Shown: one piece after another, positions 9,310 to 17,831 of the stretch
Layout of the letters: the number at the start of each line of letters is the position of its first letter
How positions within the stretch are numbered: the first letter of the stretch is position 1
NCBI RefSeq assembly: GCF_026385505.1
Contig: NZ_JANIDV010000002.1
Span: 1 to 64,000, forward strand
Direction: 5' to 3'
Length of the DNA stretch: 64,000 bases
Origin: Bombella dulcis
GTDB lineage: Bacteria; Pseudomonadota; Alphaproteobacteria; Acetobacterales; Acetobacteraceae
The notes under the pieces: model-generated
Seen by the model: only the letters and a program-made list of their open reading frames with translations
Database searches by the model: none
What the model was told of the DNA's origin: nothing
Program-made: the position numbers and the translations under genes

Positions 9310-10212
9310 TTATCCTTCCTGACGTGCGGGGCCATAAGGACGGTCCCCGATGATGGTAACACGGTTCATGATCCGCCGGGCCGGGAGATAGTCATTCACG
9401 GCGTAATGCTGGGTGATCCGGTTGTCCCAGAAGGCGACATCGCCTTCCTCCCAACGCCAGCGGATGGAAAACTCCGGCCTTGTGGCATGACGGGTCAGAT
9501 AAGCCAATAGGGCGGCGCCCTCTTCGGGGTCCACCTCATTGATTTCGGTTGTGAAACCTTCACTTACGAACAGGGCCTTCGCGCCTGTCTCCGGATGAAT
9601 GCGGACGACAGGATGTGTCACGGGCGGGAAATTGTTGCGTGTTTCGGCCCATTTTTCCAGCTCTTCTGCTGTCCGCCCATAACGGGAAACCGGGAAGGAG
9701 CGGAGGAAGTCATGCTGGGCTGTCAGCGTATCAATGCGCTGTTTCATGCCATCAGAGAGGGCATCATAGGCAGCCGTGCCGCTGGCCCAGAGCGTGTCTC
9801 CACCGCCTGTCTCCGGCAGGAGGCGGCTGGTCAGGACGGCCCCCATCGGCGGCTCCTGCTGGAAGGTGACATCCGTGTGCCAGAGGGCGTTGTCACGCAG
9901 GTCGTTCTTGGCCGTGTCCAGCACGATGGCTTCCGGCACGTCAGGCACGGTGGGGAAGATGGGATGGAGATGCAATCTGCCAAAATTGCGGGCGAAGTCA
10001 CGCTGCTGGGCCGGAGAAATGGTCTGTTTGCGGAAGAAGAGGACCTGATGGCGCAGAAGCAGGTGATGGATGCTGTCCCTCTGTGAAGGGGACAGGGGCT
10101 GTGAGAGGTCCACGCCTTCCACGATGGCCCCGATGGCGGGGCTGAGGGGAATGGTCTTCAGTTCCGTGTTGGCGGGGAGCGGGAAGGAGGAGGCAAAGGC
10201 GGTGGAAGCCAT
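9310..10212 (-). CDS. TauD/TfdA-family 2-oxoglutarate dioxygenase
   Basis: Fe(II)- and 2-oxoglutarate-dependent dioxygenase of 300 residues. Iron ligands are visible as WHTD (His112, Asp114) and His269 in RITQHY, and a 2-oxoglutarate-binding arginine lies near residue 280-284. Characterised relatives hydroxylate taurine or alkyl sulfate esters and release sulfite, aldehyde and succinate. The ATG at 10212 was chosen because it has GGAG eight bases upstream and gives a family-like N-terminus; an in-frame upstream extension of 27 codons is unlikely. It heads an operon with the permease and probably the TonB receptor, close to sulfite reductase. Taurine versus sulfate-ester specificity is undecided, and tauD is not assigned as a symbol. 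Confidence 0.88.
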   Translation of the reverse strand: MASTAFASSFPLPANTELKTIPLSPAIGAIVEGVDLSQPLSPSQRDSIHHLLLRHQVLFFRKQTISPAQQRDFARNFGRLHLHPIFPTVPDVPEAIVLDTAKNDLRDNALWHTDVTFQQEPPMGAVLTSRLLPETGGGDTLWASGTAAYDALSDGMKQRIDTLTAQHDFLRSFPVSRYGRTAEELEKWAETRNNFPPVTHPVVRIHPETGAKALFVSEGFTTEINEVDPEEGAALLAYLTRHATRPEFSIRWRWEEGDVAFWDNRITQHYAVNDYLPARRIMNRVTIIGDRPYGPARQEG

Positions 10213-10700
10213 GATGGAAACTCCATAAAACAGAAAATGATAGTGATTTATTAAAACAACAGATTGCATTGTCATAATGGGGCAATCATTCAAATTTGAA
10301 AGTGAAAAATGAACACTGAGGCAATATTTTTTATAACATTCTGTTTTGTAAGGATTATTTCCCTATTCGATTCATGCCTGTCATGGGTGTGAATGATGGA
10401 GGGAAGGGGATTTTTAAATAACGATATTATTTCGTATGAAAAGATTCCATTCCTGACGGGCCATGCAGCAGGACGGGCACGGAAGGTCCCTGGAGGGATG
10501 GACGTGCCTTATGGGCATGGATGATATGCATTAATGGTCAGTGAATATGAAAAACGCCGTAAACTGCGGAACCCAGTAAAATATACGGTAGAGGACGTAG
10601 CCTCACAGTCATGGGGCCGCCGTTATTTTGATATAAGTCAAAGATGTTTTGTGTAAAGAGAGTAGCGTGACAACAGAATCTTTATCTGAGGAGATGACAG
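10213..10700. other. AT-rich intergenic region between divergent tauD-type and SDR genes
   Basis: The 488 bases hold the divergent promoters of the dioxygenase and dehydrogenase genes. The side near 10213-10300 contains a partial Fur-like sequence (about 13 of 19 positions at 10221-10240), too weak to claim. The other side has an FNR-type site (listed separately). A 40-codon open frame at 10534-10656 lacks a ribosome-binding site and is not called. No RNA gene is recognised. Confidence 0.5.
10628..10641 (+). promoter_or_regulatory. FNR/CRP-type half-palindrome upstream of the SDR gene
   Basis: The sequence TTGATATAAGTCAA matches the FNR consensus TTGAT-N4-ATCAA at nine of ten fixed positions and lies about 60 bases before the start of the dehydrogenase gene. 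It suggests oxygen-responsive control, but no -35/-10 pair fits convincingly around it. Confidence 0.45.
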
Positions 10701-11471
10701 ATGGGACGGATTTCTGGAAAGATTGCACTCGTAACTGGTGCAGGTAGCGGAATCGGCAAGGGGATTGCCAAGGTTCTGGCCAAGGAAGGTGCCAAGGTCA
10801 TCGTGGCAGACCTCAACCCCAAGGGGGGTGAAGAGGTTGTCGAAGAGATCCGCAAGGCTGGTGGCAAGGCCTGCTTCCTGCCGCTGAACGTGGCGAAGGA
10901 AGATGAGTGGAAGAAGACGATGGCTGCCATCAAGGAGCATGATGGCCGTCTGGACATCGTCGTCAATAACGCTGGCATTGCCTTCGATGGCACCATCGAG
11001 AGCACGTCCCTGGAAGACTGGCGGCGTGTGCAGTCCATCAATCTGGATGGTGTGTTCCTCGGTACGAAATATGCTGTCGCAGCCATGCGTGAGCTGAATG
11101 GTGGTGATGGTGGTTCCATCGTCAACATGTGTTCCAGCTCTGCGCTGGTCGGGATTCCCAATCTGGCCGCTTACGGGTCTTCCAAGGGTGGCGTGAAGAT
11201 GCTCACCAAGTCTGCGGCCCTGCATTGTGCCCGCAGCGGGTACAAGATCCGCATCAACAGTGTCTGCCCGGGCTACATCCAGACACCGCTGGTTGATGAG
11301 CTGACCCATACGGACAAGGCTGCTTACCAGCATCTGGTGGACATTCACCCGGTCGGTCATCTGGGCACGCCGGAAGATGTGGCCAACGGTGTCCTGTACC
11401 TGGCTTCCGATGAGTCCAAATTCGTCACGGCCACTGAGCTGGTGATTGACGGTGGCTATACCTCTGAATGA
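10701..11471 (+). CDS. Short-chain dehydrogenase/reductase, NAD-type
   Basis: A 256-residue classical SDR. The cofactor loop TGAGSGIG occupies residues 12-19, Asp37 at the end of the second strand favours NAD over NADP, and NNAG is at 89-92. The catalytic set is Asn114, Ser145, Tyr158 and Lys162, followed by CPGYIQTP. The substrate cannot be told. The sequence is similar in style to cyclopentanol- and (R)-alcohol-type dehydrogenases, and acetic acid bacteria use such enzymes for cytosolic ketone and polyol interconversion. The start has GAGGAG eight bases upstream. It is a single-gene unit bounded by a strong terminator, with codons biased to common GC-rich choices, suggesting high expression. 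An FNR-like box lies upstream. Confidence 0.92.
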   Translation: MGRISGKIALVTGAGSGIGKGIAKVLAKEGAKVIVADLNPKGGEEVVEEIRKAGGKACFLPLNVAKEDEWKKTMAAIKEHDGRLDIVVNNAGIAFDGTIESTSLEDWRRVQSINLDGVFLGTKYAVAAMRELNGGDGGSIVNMCSSSALVGIPNLAAYGSSKGGVKMLTKSAALHCARSGYKIRINSVCPGYIQTPLVDELTHTDKAAYQHLVDIHPVGHLGTPEDVANGVLYLASDESKFVTATELVIDGGYTSE

Positions 11472-11513
11472 GGTAAAGTCTCTGTGAGGGGAGGCCACTG
11501 GCCTTCCCGGCAT

Positions 11514-11556
11514 AAAAAAAGCCTCCGCCCTGACACAAAGGGTGGAGGCTTTTTTT
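11514..11556. terminator. Bidirectional rho-independent terminator
   Basis: Arms 11514-11531 and 11539-11556 pair over 18 positions with one G-T mismatch. There are seven A on one side and seven T on the other, so it works for both the SDR gene (plus strand) and the convergent cysK gene (minus strand). Confidence 0.92.
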
Positions 11557-11570
11557 ATGGTGTTCCGGTC

Positions 11571-12572
11571 TTACAGGCCGGCAAAAAGCGGCGTGGACAG
11601 ATAACGCTCCGCAAAATCGGGAATGATGGCCACAATGGTCTTGCCTGCCCATTCGTCTTTCTTTGCCAGTTCCATGGCAGCAAAGAGAGCAGCACCGGCA
11701 GAAATGCCAATCGGCAGACCTTCGGTGCTGGCGCAGAGGCGGGCCGTCGTCAGGGCATCATGCTCGGTGACGGGGATGACCTTGTCCAGCGCACGGACAT
11801 CCAGCGTATCCGGCTTGAAGCCCGGGCCAAGCCCCTGGATGCCATGCGGGCCGGGGTCATCACCATTGAGGACGGCACTTTCTGAAGGTTCCAGCCCGAA
11901 GACTTTCAGCCCTTCCTTGCGAGGTTTGAGGGCATGGGCAATGCCGGATGCCGTGCCACCCGTACCGAGGCCAGCAATGACGGCATCCACGGCACCGGCG
12001 GTATCGGTCCAGATTTCTTCGGCCGTCGTTTCCTCATGCACTTTCGGATTGGCCGGGTTGGTGAACTGGCTGGGCATCCAGGCGTCCCTGGTCGCTTTCA
12101 GGATTTCCTGTGCCTTGGTGATGGCCCCTTTCATGCCCTGCTGGGCGGGGGTCAGCTCCAGTGTCACTCCCATCAGGGCCAGCATTTTCCGCCGTTCCAT
12201 GGAGGCACTTTCCGGCATGGTGACGATCATCTTGTAGCCCATGGCCGCTGCGGCGAAGGCAAGGCCAATGCCGGTATTGCCGGAGGTCGGCTCCACAAGG
12301 ATGGACTTGCCCGGAGTGATGAGGCCTTTTTCCTGGGCTTCCCGCAGCATGGCCACGCCGATGCGGTCCTTGACGGATGCCAGCGGATTGAAGAATTCCA
12401 GCTTGAGCAGCACATGTGCTTTCAGCCCTTCTTTCTCCGTCAGATGGGGAATGGCCACCAGCGGCGTCCCGCCCACGACTTCCATGAAGGATGGATAGAC
12501 ATGGCCGCGCGGTTCTGCGAAAGGGGTGCTGGAAAGTGGAAAAGGAAATTTTGAGGAGGATGATCCTGTCAT
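11571..12572 (-). CDS. cysK: Cysteine synthase A (O-acetylserine sulfhydrylase)
   Basis: Condenses O-acetylserine with sulfide to give cysteine, the step after sulfite reductase. It is a PLP enzyme of 333 residues. Lys68 in NPLASVKDR binds the cofactor, EPTSGNTG is the substrate loop, and GTGGTASGI binds the PLP phosphate. The N-terminal 25 residues precede the usual family start, but the ATG has an AAGGAG ribosome-binding sequence ten bases upstream, so the extension seems real. The C-terminus lacks a recognisable serine acetyltransferase contact extension. It is transcribed away from an Rrf2-type regulator that may control it. Confidence 0.95.
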   Translation of the reverse strand: MTGSSSSKFPFPLSSTPFAEPRGHVYPSFMEVVGGTPLVAIPHLTEKEGLKAHVLLKLEFFNPLASVKDRIGVAMLREAQEKGLITPGKSILVEPTSGNTGIGLAFAAAAMGYKMIVTMPESASMERRKMLALMGVTLELTPAQQGMKGAITKAQEILKATRDAWMPSQFTNPANPKVHEETTAEEIWTDTAGAVDAVIAGLGTGGTASGIAHALKPRKEGLKVFGLEPSESAVLNGDDPGPHGIQGLGPGFKPDTLDVRALDKVIPVTEHDALTTARLCASTEGLPIGISAGAALFAAMELAKKDEWAGKTIVAIIPDFAERYLSTPLFAGL

Positions 12573-12758
12573 CTCTTGGTACTCCTTGCCATGATGGTGC
12601 TGTGAACCAGACTAGCAGGTCTGCTTGGTATTCGTCATGTCACTCCTGATGGATTACCTGAAGAATTCTCAAAGAAACGAGAGCCATTCTCATAAACCCC
12701 TTTTCTATGACGTGAGATCAGCTAAATAGGGGCTGATGCTTTGCTGGCCGAAGAGTGA

Positions 12759-13217
12759 ATGATGTATCTGAAGAATGACCGTATCCTGACAGCCCTGTCC
12801 ATCATGCTTGATGTGGCGTTTCATGCCGGACGTTCCGGGGTTGTGAGCGGAGCGGACATTGCACGGCGCAGTGGCCTGCTGCGGCGGGGGATCGAGCCTG
12901 TGCTCCAGGCCCTGTCCCGTGCCGGTCTTCTGGACAGTGTCCGCGGGCCGAAAGGGGGGTACAGGCTGGGCCGTTCCCCACGGGTGGTGAACCTGCATGA
13001 AATCGTCTGCGCTGTCGGGGGCCGGGAAGACACCACCCCTCTGCAGGAGAAGGACAGTAATCCCCTTCAGTCCCTGGTCATTTCGCCCCTCTGGGCGGAG
13101 CTGAATGGAGGCGTGAAGGAGCGTCTTTCAGGGCTTACGCTGGCGGACCTGCTTCAGCAGGCGGAACGTGAGGGGCTGGAACGGCCCCGACAAGTGCCTA
13201 TTTGTTTCAGCATTTAG
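12759..13217 (+). CDS. Rrf2-family transcriptional regulator
   Basis: A 152-residue winged-helix protein of the Rrf2 family. Residues about 10-60 form the helix-turn-helix (SGADIARRSGLLRRGIEPVL), followed by the family wing RGPKGGYRLGR. The three clustered cysteines that hold a 2Fe-2S centre in IscR and NsrR are absent, so it is more like CymR-type regulators of cysteine metabolism. The divergent position beside cysK supports a role in sulfur control. In the 186-base gap with cysK there is a small CAGAC/GTCTG inverted repeat and short repeats of TTCTC/GAGA near 12668-12695, possible operator pieces. Function is inferred from family and place. Confidence 0.85.
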   Translation: MMYLKNDRILTALSIMLDVAFHAGRSGVVSGADIARRSGLLRRGIEPVLQALSRAGLLDSVRGPKGGYRLGRSPRVVNLHEIVCAVGGREDTTPLQEKDSNPLQSLVISPLWAELNGGVKERLSGLTLADLLQQAEREGLERPRQVPICFSI

Positions 13218-13397
13218 CTTCTTTCTGTTGTTTTAATGAATGATTGCAGTTTGTGGGGCGAATCTATTCGGTGATGTTACAGTAATTTTTTTATCAATTT
13301 GAGGTGAAAAAAAATCTTTTCATTATCTTTATGTTATCTTATGGATCCACAAGCAGGTTGTCCGTTTGTTAAAATTTTGTTATCGTTTCTCGACGAA

Positions 13398-13440
13398 GAG
13401 ACTGTATCTTTCGAGGTGTGTACCCTTCGAGTCTCATTTT
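13398..13440 (+). promoter_or_regulatory. Nested hairpin followed by T run in the autotransporter leader
   Basis: GAGACT at 13398-13403 pairs with AGTCTC at 13430-13435. An inner stem of TCGA and GGT pairing lies between them, and the structure is followed by ATTTTT. It ends about 40 bases before the autotransporter start. It could terminate the Rrf2 regulator transcript or attenuate autotransporter expression. The 180 bases before it are AT-rich and probably hold the promoter. Confidence 0.45.
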
Positions 13441-13482
13441 TGGGGCGTATTTTGAGGGGACCAGCATGGCATGGGAGGAAAC

Positions 13483-16400
13483 ATGCGTAATAAACTCTTG
13501 TTCACAGCAGCGTTGTTTTGTGTGGAGGTGACGCCTTTCGGGCATGTTTTTACGTCTGCCCGTGCTGCTGATGCTTTTAATGATCAGAATGTTACCTTTA
13601 ATGAAGTATCGGTTCTCCCGTCTCAGGGTAATCTTAATACAGGCAGTAGCGTGTATCGTGTTAAGGGAGATGGAACGGATACGAATCAGGTTTTTTCTGG
13701 TAGCATTTTCGGCAATTCCGATACTGCGGCTACGCTAGAGAAAGCTGGCGGTGTGGATATTAATACTGGCGGGACTGTGAATGATGTGCAGCAAGTTCAG
13801 CCTAATAACGTAACCTTTACGGGTCAGAATGTGTACAATGGATATACGTTCGTCCGGGGTAATGGGTCGCTTACTTTAACGGGGAATGGTGATAATCTCG
13901 GAGGCATCATTTCTGGTGGCGAGACAGAGGTTGGGCTTGCTGCCAATGATTCTGCTACATTGACGGTTGATAAGAATGGCATCCTACTTCTTCGTGGACA
14001 GACGGATGCCAGCGGTCAGGTATTACGGCCTTATGGTCAGCTGGTGGTTGGTAATGGGGATGCGACTTATGGCGCTAGTCCAGCGAAGCAAGAGAATCGG
14101 TTGAATGTTCAAAATGGTGGACAGGTTGAGGTGCAGTCCCTTTTGGTGGGAAACTACAAAGAGGGGAATGGTAGCGTCAGGGTCGAGGGAACTGGGAGTG
14201 GCTTGGCGGTAAACGCTGGAGGCATGTCCGTTGGCGTAGACGGCACGGGTGCTCTGTCCGTTGCACAGGGGGGTAAGGCCGTTGTCAATGGTGATGTGAA
14301 TCTGGGGAGTAAATCTGGTGCGCAGGGGAGTGTAACAGTTGATGGATCTGGGTCTTCACTGACAGTCAATAACGGCCAGGGTGGCACGTCTACCACAGTG
14401 GTCGCTGATGGCGGTCAAGCCAATATGAATATTCAAAACGGTGGTACGTTTACCACTGGTGGTAACGTAATTATTGGTAATCAAGCCGGTTCCATAGGTA
14501 GTGTGGTTGTCGGTAATGGACAGGACGGTAATGCTGATCAATCTAGGCTGAGCTTGCTGGGTAGTGGTAGTACGGGTAATCTGACGGTTGGCAATCAGGG
14601 CGTGGGTCATTTGAATATCCAACAGGGTGGTAACGTGGCAGCTTATGGCGTGTCTGTTGGTGGCCAAGATACGGATGATCACCTTGCTTCGAATAGCTCT
14701 CTTAGTGTTGGCTCCGCCTCGGGTGGGACATCTCAGGCTGGTGGACGATTGGAAATAGGACAGGGTGGCCTGACGGTTGGTGCTGGTGCGGGAACTCATC
14801 CTCTTTATTCTGTAGGTGTGACTAGTGGTGGCATCATTAATGATGCTGGTACAGTTAATATCAAGAGTGATGGGCAGCTGAAGGTTGGTGGGGAAGATCA
14901 ATCTAATGCGAATGTTAGCACTGGTACTCTTATAGTCGGTGATAGCAATGGTAATAGTGGCATTACTAGTAGTGCTGCACAAGTAGATAAGAGTGTTTCG
15001 ACTAATAATAGTGGTCTATTTGTATATGGTAATGGCATTATAAAGAACCGTCAAGGTAGTGACCTTCACGTCGATTCGAATGTTTATCTGGTTGATGGGC
15101 AGCCTTCTGGTGAAGCTGTACGACACGGAACGTTCGACACAAATCAGCAGAGTACTTATCTCCGTGGCGGTGTAGTAGGCACTGGCGGTTTGAATGCTAC
15201 AGGTGGTGGGACGTTGTATCTCGCTAACCATGATAATGGCTATACGGGTGAGACTGTTGTTTCCGGCAAGGATACAACCTTGGCTTTAGCCAGCGGTTAT
15301 GGCGAAGAGTCGGCTAGTAGCAATACTTCGTCTTCTGGCATTAGGGTTGAGAACGGGGCTCGATTGACGGGGAATACGACGGATGATGGTGCTGCGGCGG
15401 TCACGACTGTTGATGGTGGCGGTACGGTTGAGGCCAATTGGAATCAATCTGTAGGAACATTGAATATTGGTTCTGTAGGCCATCAGGGTACAGCATTAAC
15501 AATGAATGGTGGCCCGAATAATCAGTCTGTTCTATCTGTCGGGGTGGGGTCTTCACCACTTGCTGCGAATTCTTATATTACGCTGAATAATGCGACGGGT
15601 TATAGCCGTGGTAATGGTGTAATTGACACGGTAGGCCGTTCTCTGACTGGTTCTTACCATCAGCTTAATAGTGGCTTGATTCATGTGAATGGCGATGCCC
15701 AGCTGAATAGTGCAACTCTCAATCTTGTTAGAAATGATGGAGGGAGTATTCATGTGGGGGATGGATATCGTATCTTAACAACAACAGGTACTGTTAGTGC
15801 TAATCATGACAATGCGCTGACGGGTAATTTGCCAGATACGTTGTTCTTGACGCCATATTTAGTGTTTGAGAATCAAGCTGTAGATGTGATTTATTCGCGT
15901 AATGCTTCAACAACGTTTAGTAGTGTAGCTGGGAATGGTAATCAGCGTGAAGTTGGTCGTGTATTGGATGCACTTCCGGACAGCAATGTTGTAGTTCGTG
16001 CTATTAGTGGTGTTAATTCAGCTGGTGAGGCACGTCGCGCTCTGACTAATTTGTCTGGTGATATTCATGCGTCCGCTCGTACGGCCCTGATCCAAGATAG
16101 TTATCTGCTAGAGCAGGCGGTGTTAGACCGTTTGGCTGATGCCGGGTGTGACGATGATGATAATGTGTTTACCCGTGGACATTATGATCTTCATACTCGC
16201 CGCAAAGAATCCCGTTGCTATAAAGATCATGCCATTATGTGGGGGCAAGCGTATGGTAGTTTAGGGCACAATGGAGGTGCCGGGAATGCGACTTTGCTGC
16301 ATCATGAGACGGCGGGTTTTGTTATAGGCGTGGATACACCTGTTGATGATAGGTGGCGTCTGGGTGGCATGATCGCATATGGGCATTCTATGTTTAATGC

Positions 16401-17052
16401 AAATGGTGCCAGTGATTCTTCGGGGAATAGTAATAATATTAGTCTTGGTGCTTATGCTGGTTCTCATTGGGGCCGCTTTAATCTACGGCTCGGCGCATTC
16501 TATACGTGGAATCTGATGAACATGCGACGGCATGTTCAGGTGGTTGATTTTGGTGGGCGCCAGACCAGCAGTTATCGTAACGGAACAGCTCGAGCCTTTA
16601 CGGAATTGAGCTATAAGTTCGATTTTAATAAACTTCAGTTCGAACCATTCATTGAGGGAGCTTATGTCAACCAGTATGCGGGTCGTTTCCATGAGCATGG
16701 CGTAGCTGCTTTGTATAGTCAGTCTAGGGACCGTAGCGTAGGTTTTACGACTTTTGGTTTCCGTGTAGCACGTCGTTTCCAGGTAGGTGATGTTTGGTTG
16801 CGGGCTCATGCTATGGCGGCTTATCGCCGTACTTATGGAAGTTTGGGTTCTAATCGAACGGAACGTTTCATGGATGGTGGTAACGACATGAATGTCAACG
16901 GTGTGTTACTGGCTCGCGATGCTGCGGTGGTTAAAGCAGGTGTTGCTGCTAAGGTTAGTGATCGTGTTGATTTGGATCTCTCTTATACAGGTCAGTATGG
17001 AGAGCATGCTATGGACAGTGGAGCTACAGGGTCTGTTAAAGTCAGTTTTTAA
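13483..17052 (+). CDS. Autotransporter (type Va secretion) with repeat-rich passenger
   Basis: A surface protein of 1189 residues. The start at 13483 was chosen over an ATG twelve bases upstream because GGGAGGA sits just before it. Residues 1 to about 28 form a signal peptide ending in SARAA. The passenger (about 30-870) is a glycine-, asparagine- and serine-rich beta-helix of T5SS-type repeats, for example GSVTVDGSGSSLTVNNGQGG and VGNQGVGHLNIQQGG. A linker holds two cysteines about 30 residues apart. The last 280 residues are the outer-membrane barrel, starting at IMWGQAYGSLGHNGGAG and ending VKVSF. Codons are visibly richer in AAT, AGT, GTA and GGT than neighbouring genes, a sign of transfer or of separate codon selection. 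Role: presumably adhesion or host contact; the ligand is unknown. Confidence 0.93.
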   Translation: MRNKLLFTAALFCVEVTPFGHVFTSARAADAFNDQNVTFNEVSVLPSQGNLNTGSSVYRVKGDGTDTNQVFSGSIFGNSDTAATLEKAGGVDINTGGTVNDVQQVQPNNVTFTGQNVYNGYTFVRGNGSLTLTGNGDNLGGIISGGETEVGLAANDSATLTVDKNGILLLRGQTDASGQVLRPYGQLVVGNGDATYGASPAKQENRLNVQNGGQVEVQSLLVGNYKEGNGSVRVEGTGSGLAVNAGGMSVGVDGTGALSVAQGGKAVVNGDVNLGSKSGAQGSVTVDGSGSSLTVNNGQGGTSTTVVADGGQANMNIQNGGTFTTGGNVIIGNQAGSIGSVVVGNGQDGNADQSRLSLLGSGSTGNLTVGNQGVGHLNIQQGGNVAAYGVSVGGQDTDDHLASNSSLSVGSASGGTSQAGGRLEIGQGGLTVGAGAGTHPLYSVGVTSGGIINDAGTVNIKSDGQLKVGGEDQSNANVSTGTLIVGDSNGNSGITSSAAQVDKSVSTNNSGLFVYGNGIIKNRQGSDLHVDSNVYLVDGQPSGEAVRHGTFDTNQQSTYLRGGVVGTGGLNATGGGTLYLANHDNGYTGETVVSGKDTTLALASGYGEESASSNTSSSGIRVENGARLTGNTTDDGAAAVTTVDGGGTVEANWNQSVGTLNIGSVGHQGTALTMNGGPNNQSVLSVGVGSSPLAANSYITLNNATGYSRGNGVIDTVGRSLTGSYHQLNSGLIHVNGDAQLNSATLNLVRNDGGSIHVGDGYRILTTTGTVSANHDNALTGNLPDTLFLTPYLVFENQAVDVIYSRNASTTFSSVAGNGNQREVGRVLDALPDSNVVVRAISGVNSAGEARRALTNLSGDIHASARTALIQDSYLLEQAVLDRLADAGCDDDDNVFTRGHYDLHTRRKESRCYKDHAIMWGQAYGSLGHNGGAGNATLLHHETAGFVIGVDTPVDDRWRLGGMIAYGHSMFNANGASDSSGNSNNISLGAYAGSHWGRFNLRLGAFYTWNLMNMRRHVQVVDFGGRQTSSYRNGTARAFTELSYKFDFNKLQFEPFIEGAYVNQYAGRFHEHGVAALYSQSRDRSVGFTTFGFRVARRFQVGDVWLRAHAMAAYRRTYGSLGSNRTERFMDGGNDMNVNGVLLARDAAVVKAGVAAKVSDRVDLDLSYTGQYGEHAMDSGATGSVKVSF

Positions 17053-17093
17053 TATAGTGTTTAGAGAAGATTTCGGGTTTTATCGGGGAAAGT

Positions 17094-17124
17094 GGGGTCG
17101 CCAGAGATGGCGGCCCCTTTTTTT
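17094..17124 (+). terminator. Rho-independent terminator of the autotransporter
   Basis: Stem 17094-17102 with 17109-17117 (GGGGTCGCC/GGCGGCCCC, one G-T pair) followed by seven T. It stands between the autotransporter and the convergent lysE gene. Confidence 0.9.
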
Positions 17125-17132
17125 GGTGGTGC

Positions 17133-17759
17133 CTAGGCCGGGATGGCGGCGTGATAGAGCAGCGTTCCGGCCAGGGTCAGCATGATGGCGGCTGTCAGGC
17201 CGTCCAGAATGCGCCATGCAAGGGGGCTGGTGAAGATGGGCCGCAAGGCCCGTGCGCCGTAGCCGAGCAGGGGAAACCAGACAAAACTGGCGAGTACGGC
17301 TCCCATTCCGAAATAGGGACGGCTTGCTTCTGGCTGGGACAGGCTGACCGACCCCATGAGCAGTATCGTGTCCAGATAGAGGTGCGGGTTCAGCAGGGTG
17401 AAGCCACATGTCATGGTCATGACTTTGCGCAGGCTCTGTCTGGGCTGCTCTTCCAGCGTGACGGTGCTGCTGCTCATCATGTGGCGCAGGGCCGTCATGC
17501 CCTGCCAGATGAGGAAAGCGGCTCCGACATAGGTCAGGGCATCCGTGAAATACGGAATGGTTCCAACAATCTGGCCGACACCCAGGACGGAGGCCATGAT
17601 GAGGATGGTATCCACACTCGCACAGAGCAGGATGATGGGCAGGACATGTTCCTGCTTCAGCCCCTGGCGCAGGATGAAAAGATTCTGTGCGCCAACGGCG
17701 ATGATGGCCGATGCGCCAAGGCAGAAACCGGTGATGATGGGAGCAATGATTGTGTGCAT
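17133..17759 (-). CDS. LysE/ArgO-family amino acid exporter
   Basis: A 208-residue inner-membrane protein with about six hydrophobic helices. The first helix is followed by the family motif GAQNLFILRQGLKQEH, as in ArgO and LysE, which export arginine and lysine. The ATG at 17759 begins MHTIIAPI, matching family N-termini; nine extra upstream codons are possible but poorly supported. It is transcribed divergently from an ArgP/LysG-type regulator, the classic arrangement in which the regulator senses basic amino acids and activates the exporter. Exact substrate (Arg, Lys, or both) is not resolvable. Confidence 0.92.
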   Translation of the reverse strand: MHTIIAPIITGFCLGASAIIAVGAQNLFILRQGLKQEHVLPIILLCASVDTILIMASVLGVGQIVGTIPYFTDALTYVGAAFLIWQGMTALRHMMSSSTVTLEEQPRQSLRKVMTMTCGFTLLNPHLYLDTILLMGSVSLSQPEASRPYFGMGAVLASFVWFPLLGYGARALRPIFTSPLAWRILDGLTAAIMLTLAGTLLYHAAIPA

Positions 17760-17804
17760 GGCCTGTCTATGGCAGGGGGACCACATGCAGGAAAGTTCAT
17801 TTCA

Positions 17805-17819
17805 CTTCATTAAATGAAG
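17805..17819. promoter_or_regulatory. Palindromic operator candidate between lysE and argP
   Basis: CTTCATTAAATGAAG is a perfect 15-base palindrome around a central A, in the 72-base divergent gap. TTCAT is repeated on both flanks. It overlaps the regulator's ribosome-binding region, consistent with autoregulation by the LysR-type protein. Confidence 0.55.
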
Positions 17820-17831
17820 GAAAACTTCATC

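Noticed and set aside
10221-10240. Fur box upstream of the TauD-type gene
   Set aside because: Only about 13 of 19 positions match, within the range expected by chance in AT-rich DNA.
10534-10656. 40-codon open frame before the SDR gene
   Set aside because: No ribosome-binding site and it overlaps the FNR-like box; more likely promoter DNA.
13483-17052. CRISPR or tandem DNA repeat in the autotransporter
   Set aside because: The glycine-rich passenger repeats are protein-level and diverged; no regular DNA repeat-spacer pattern exists.
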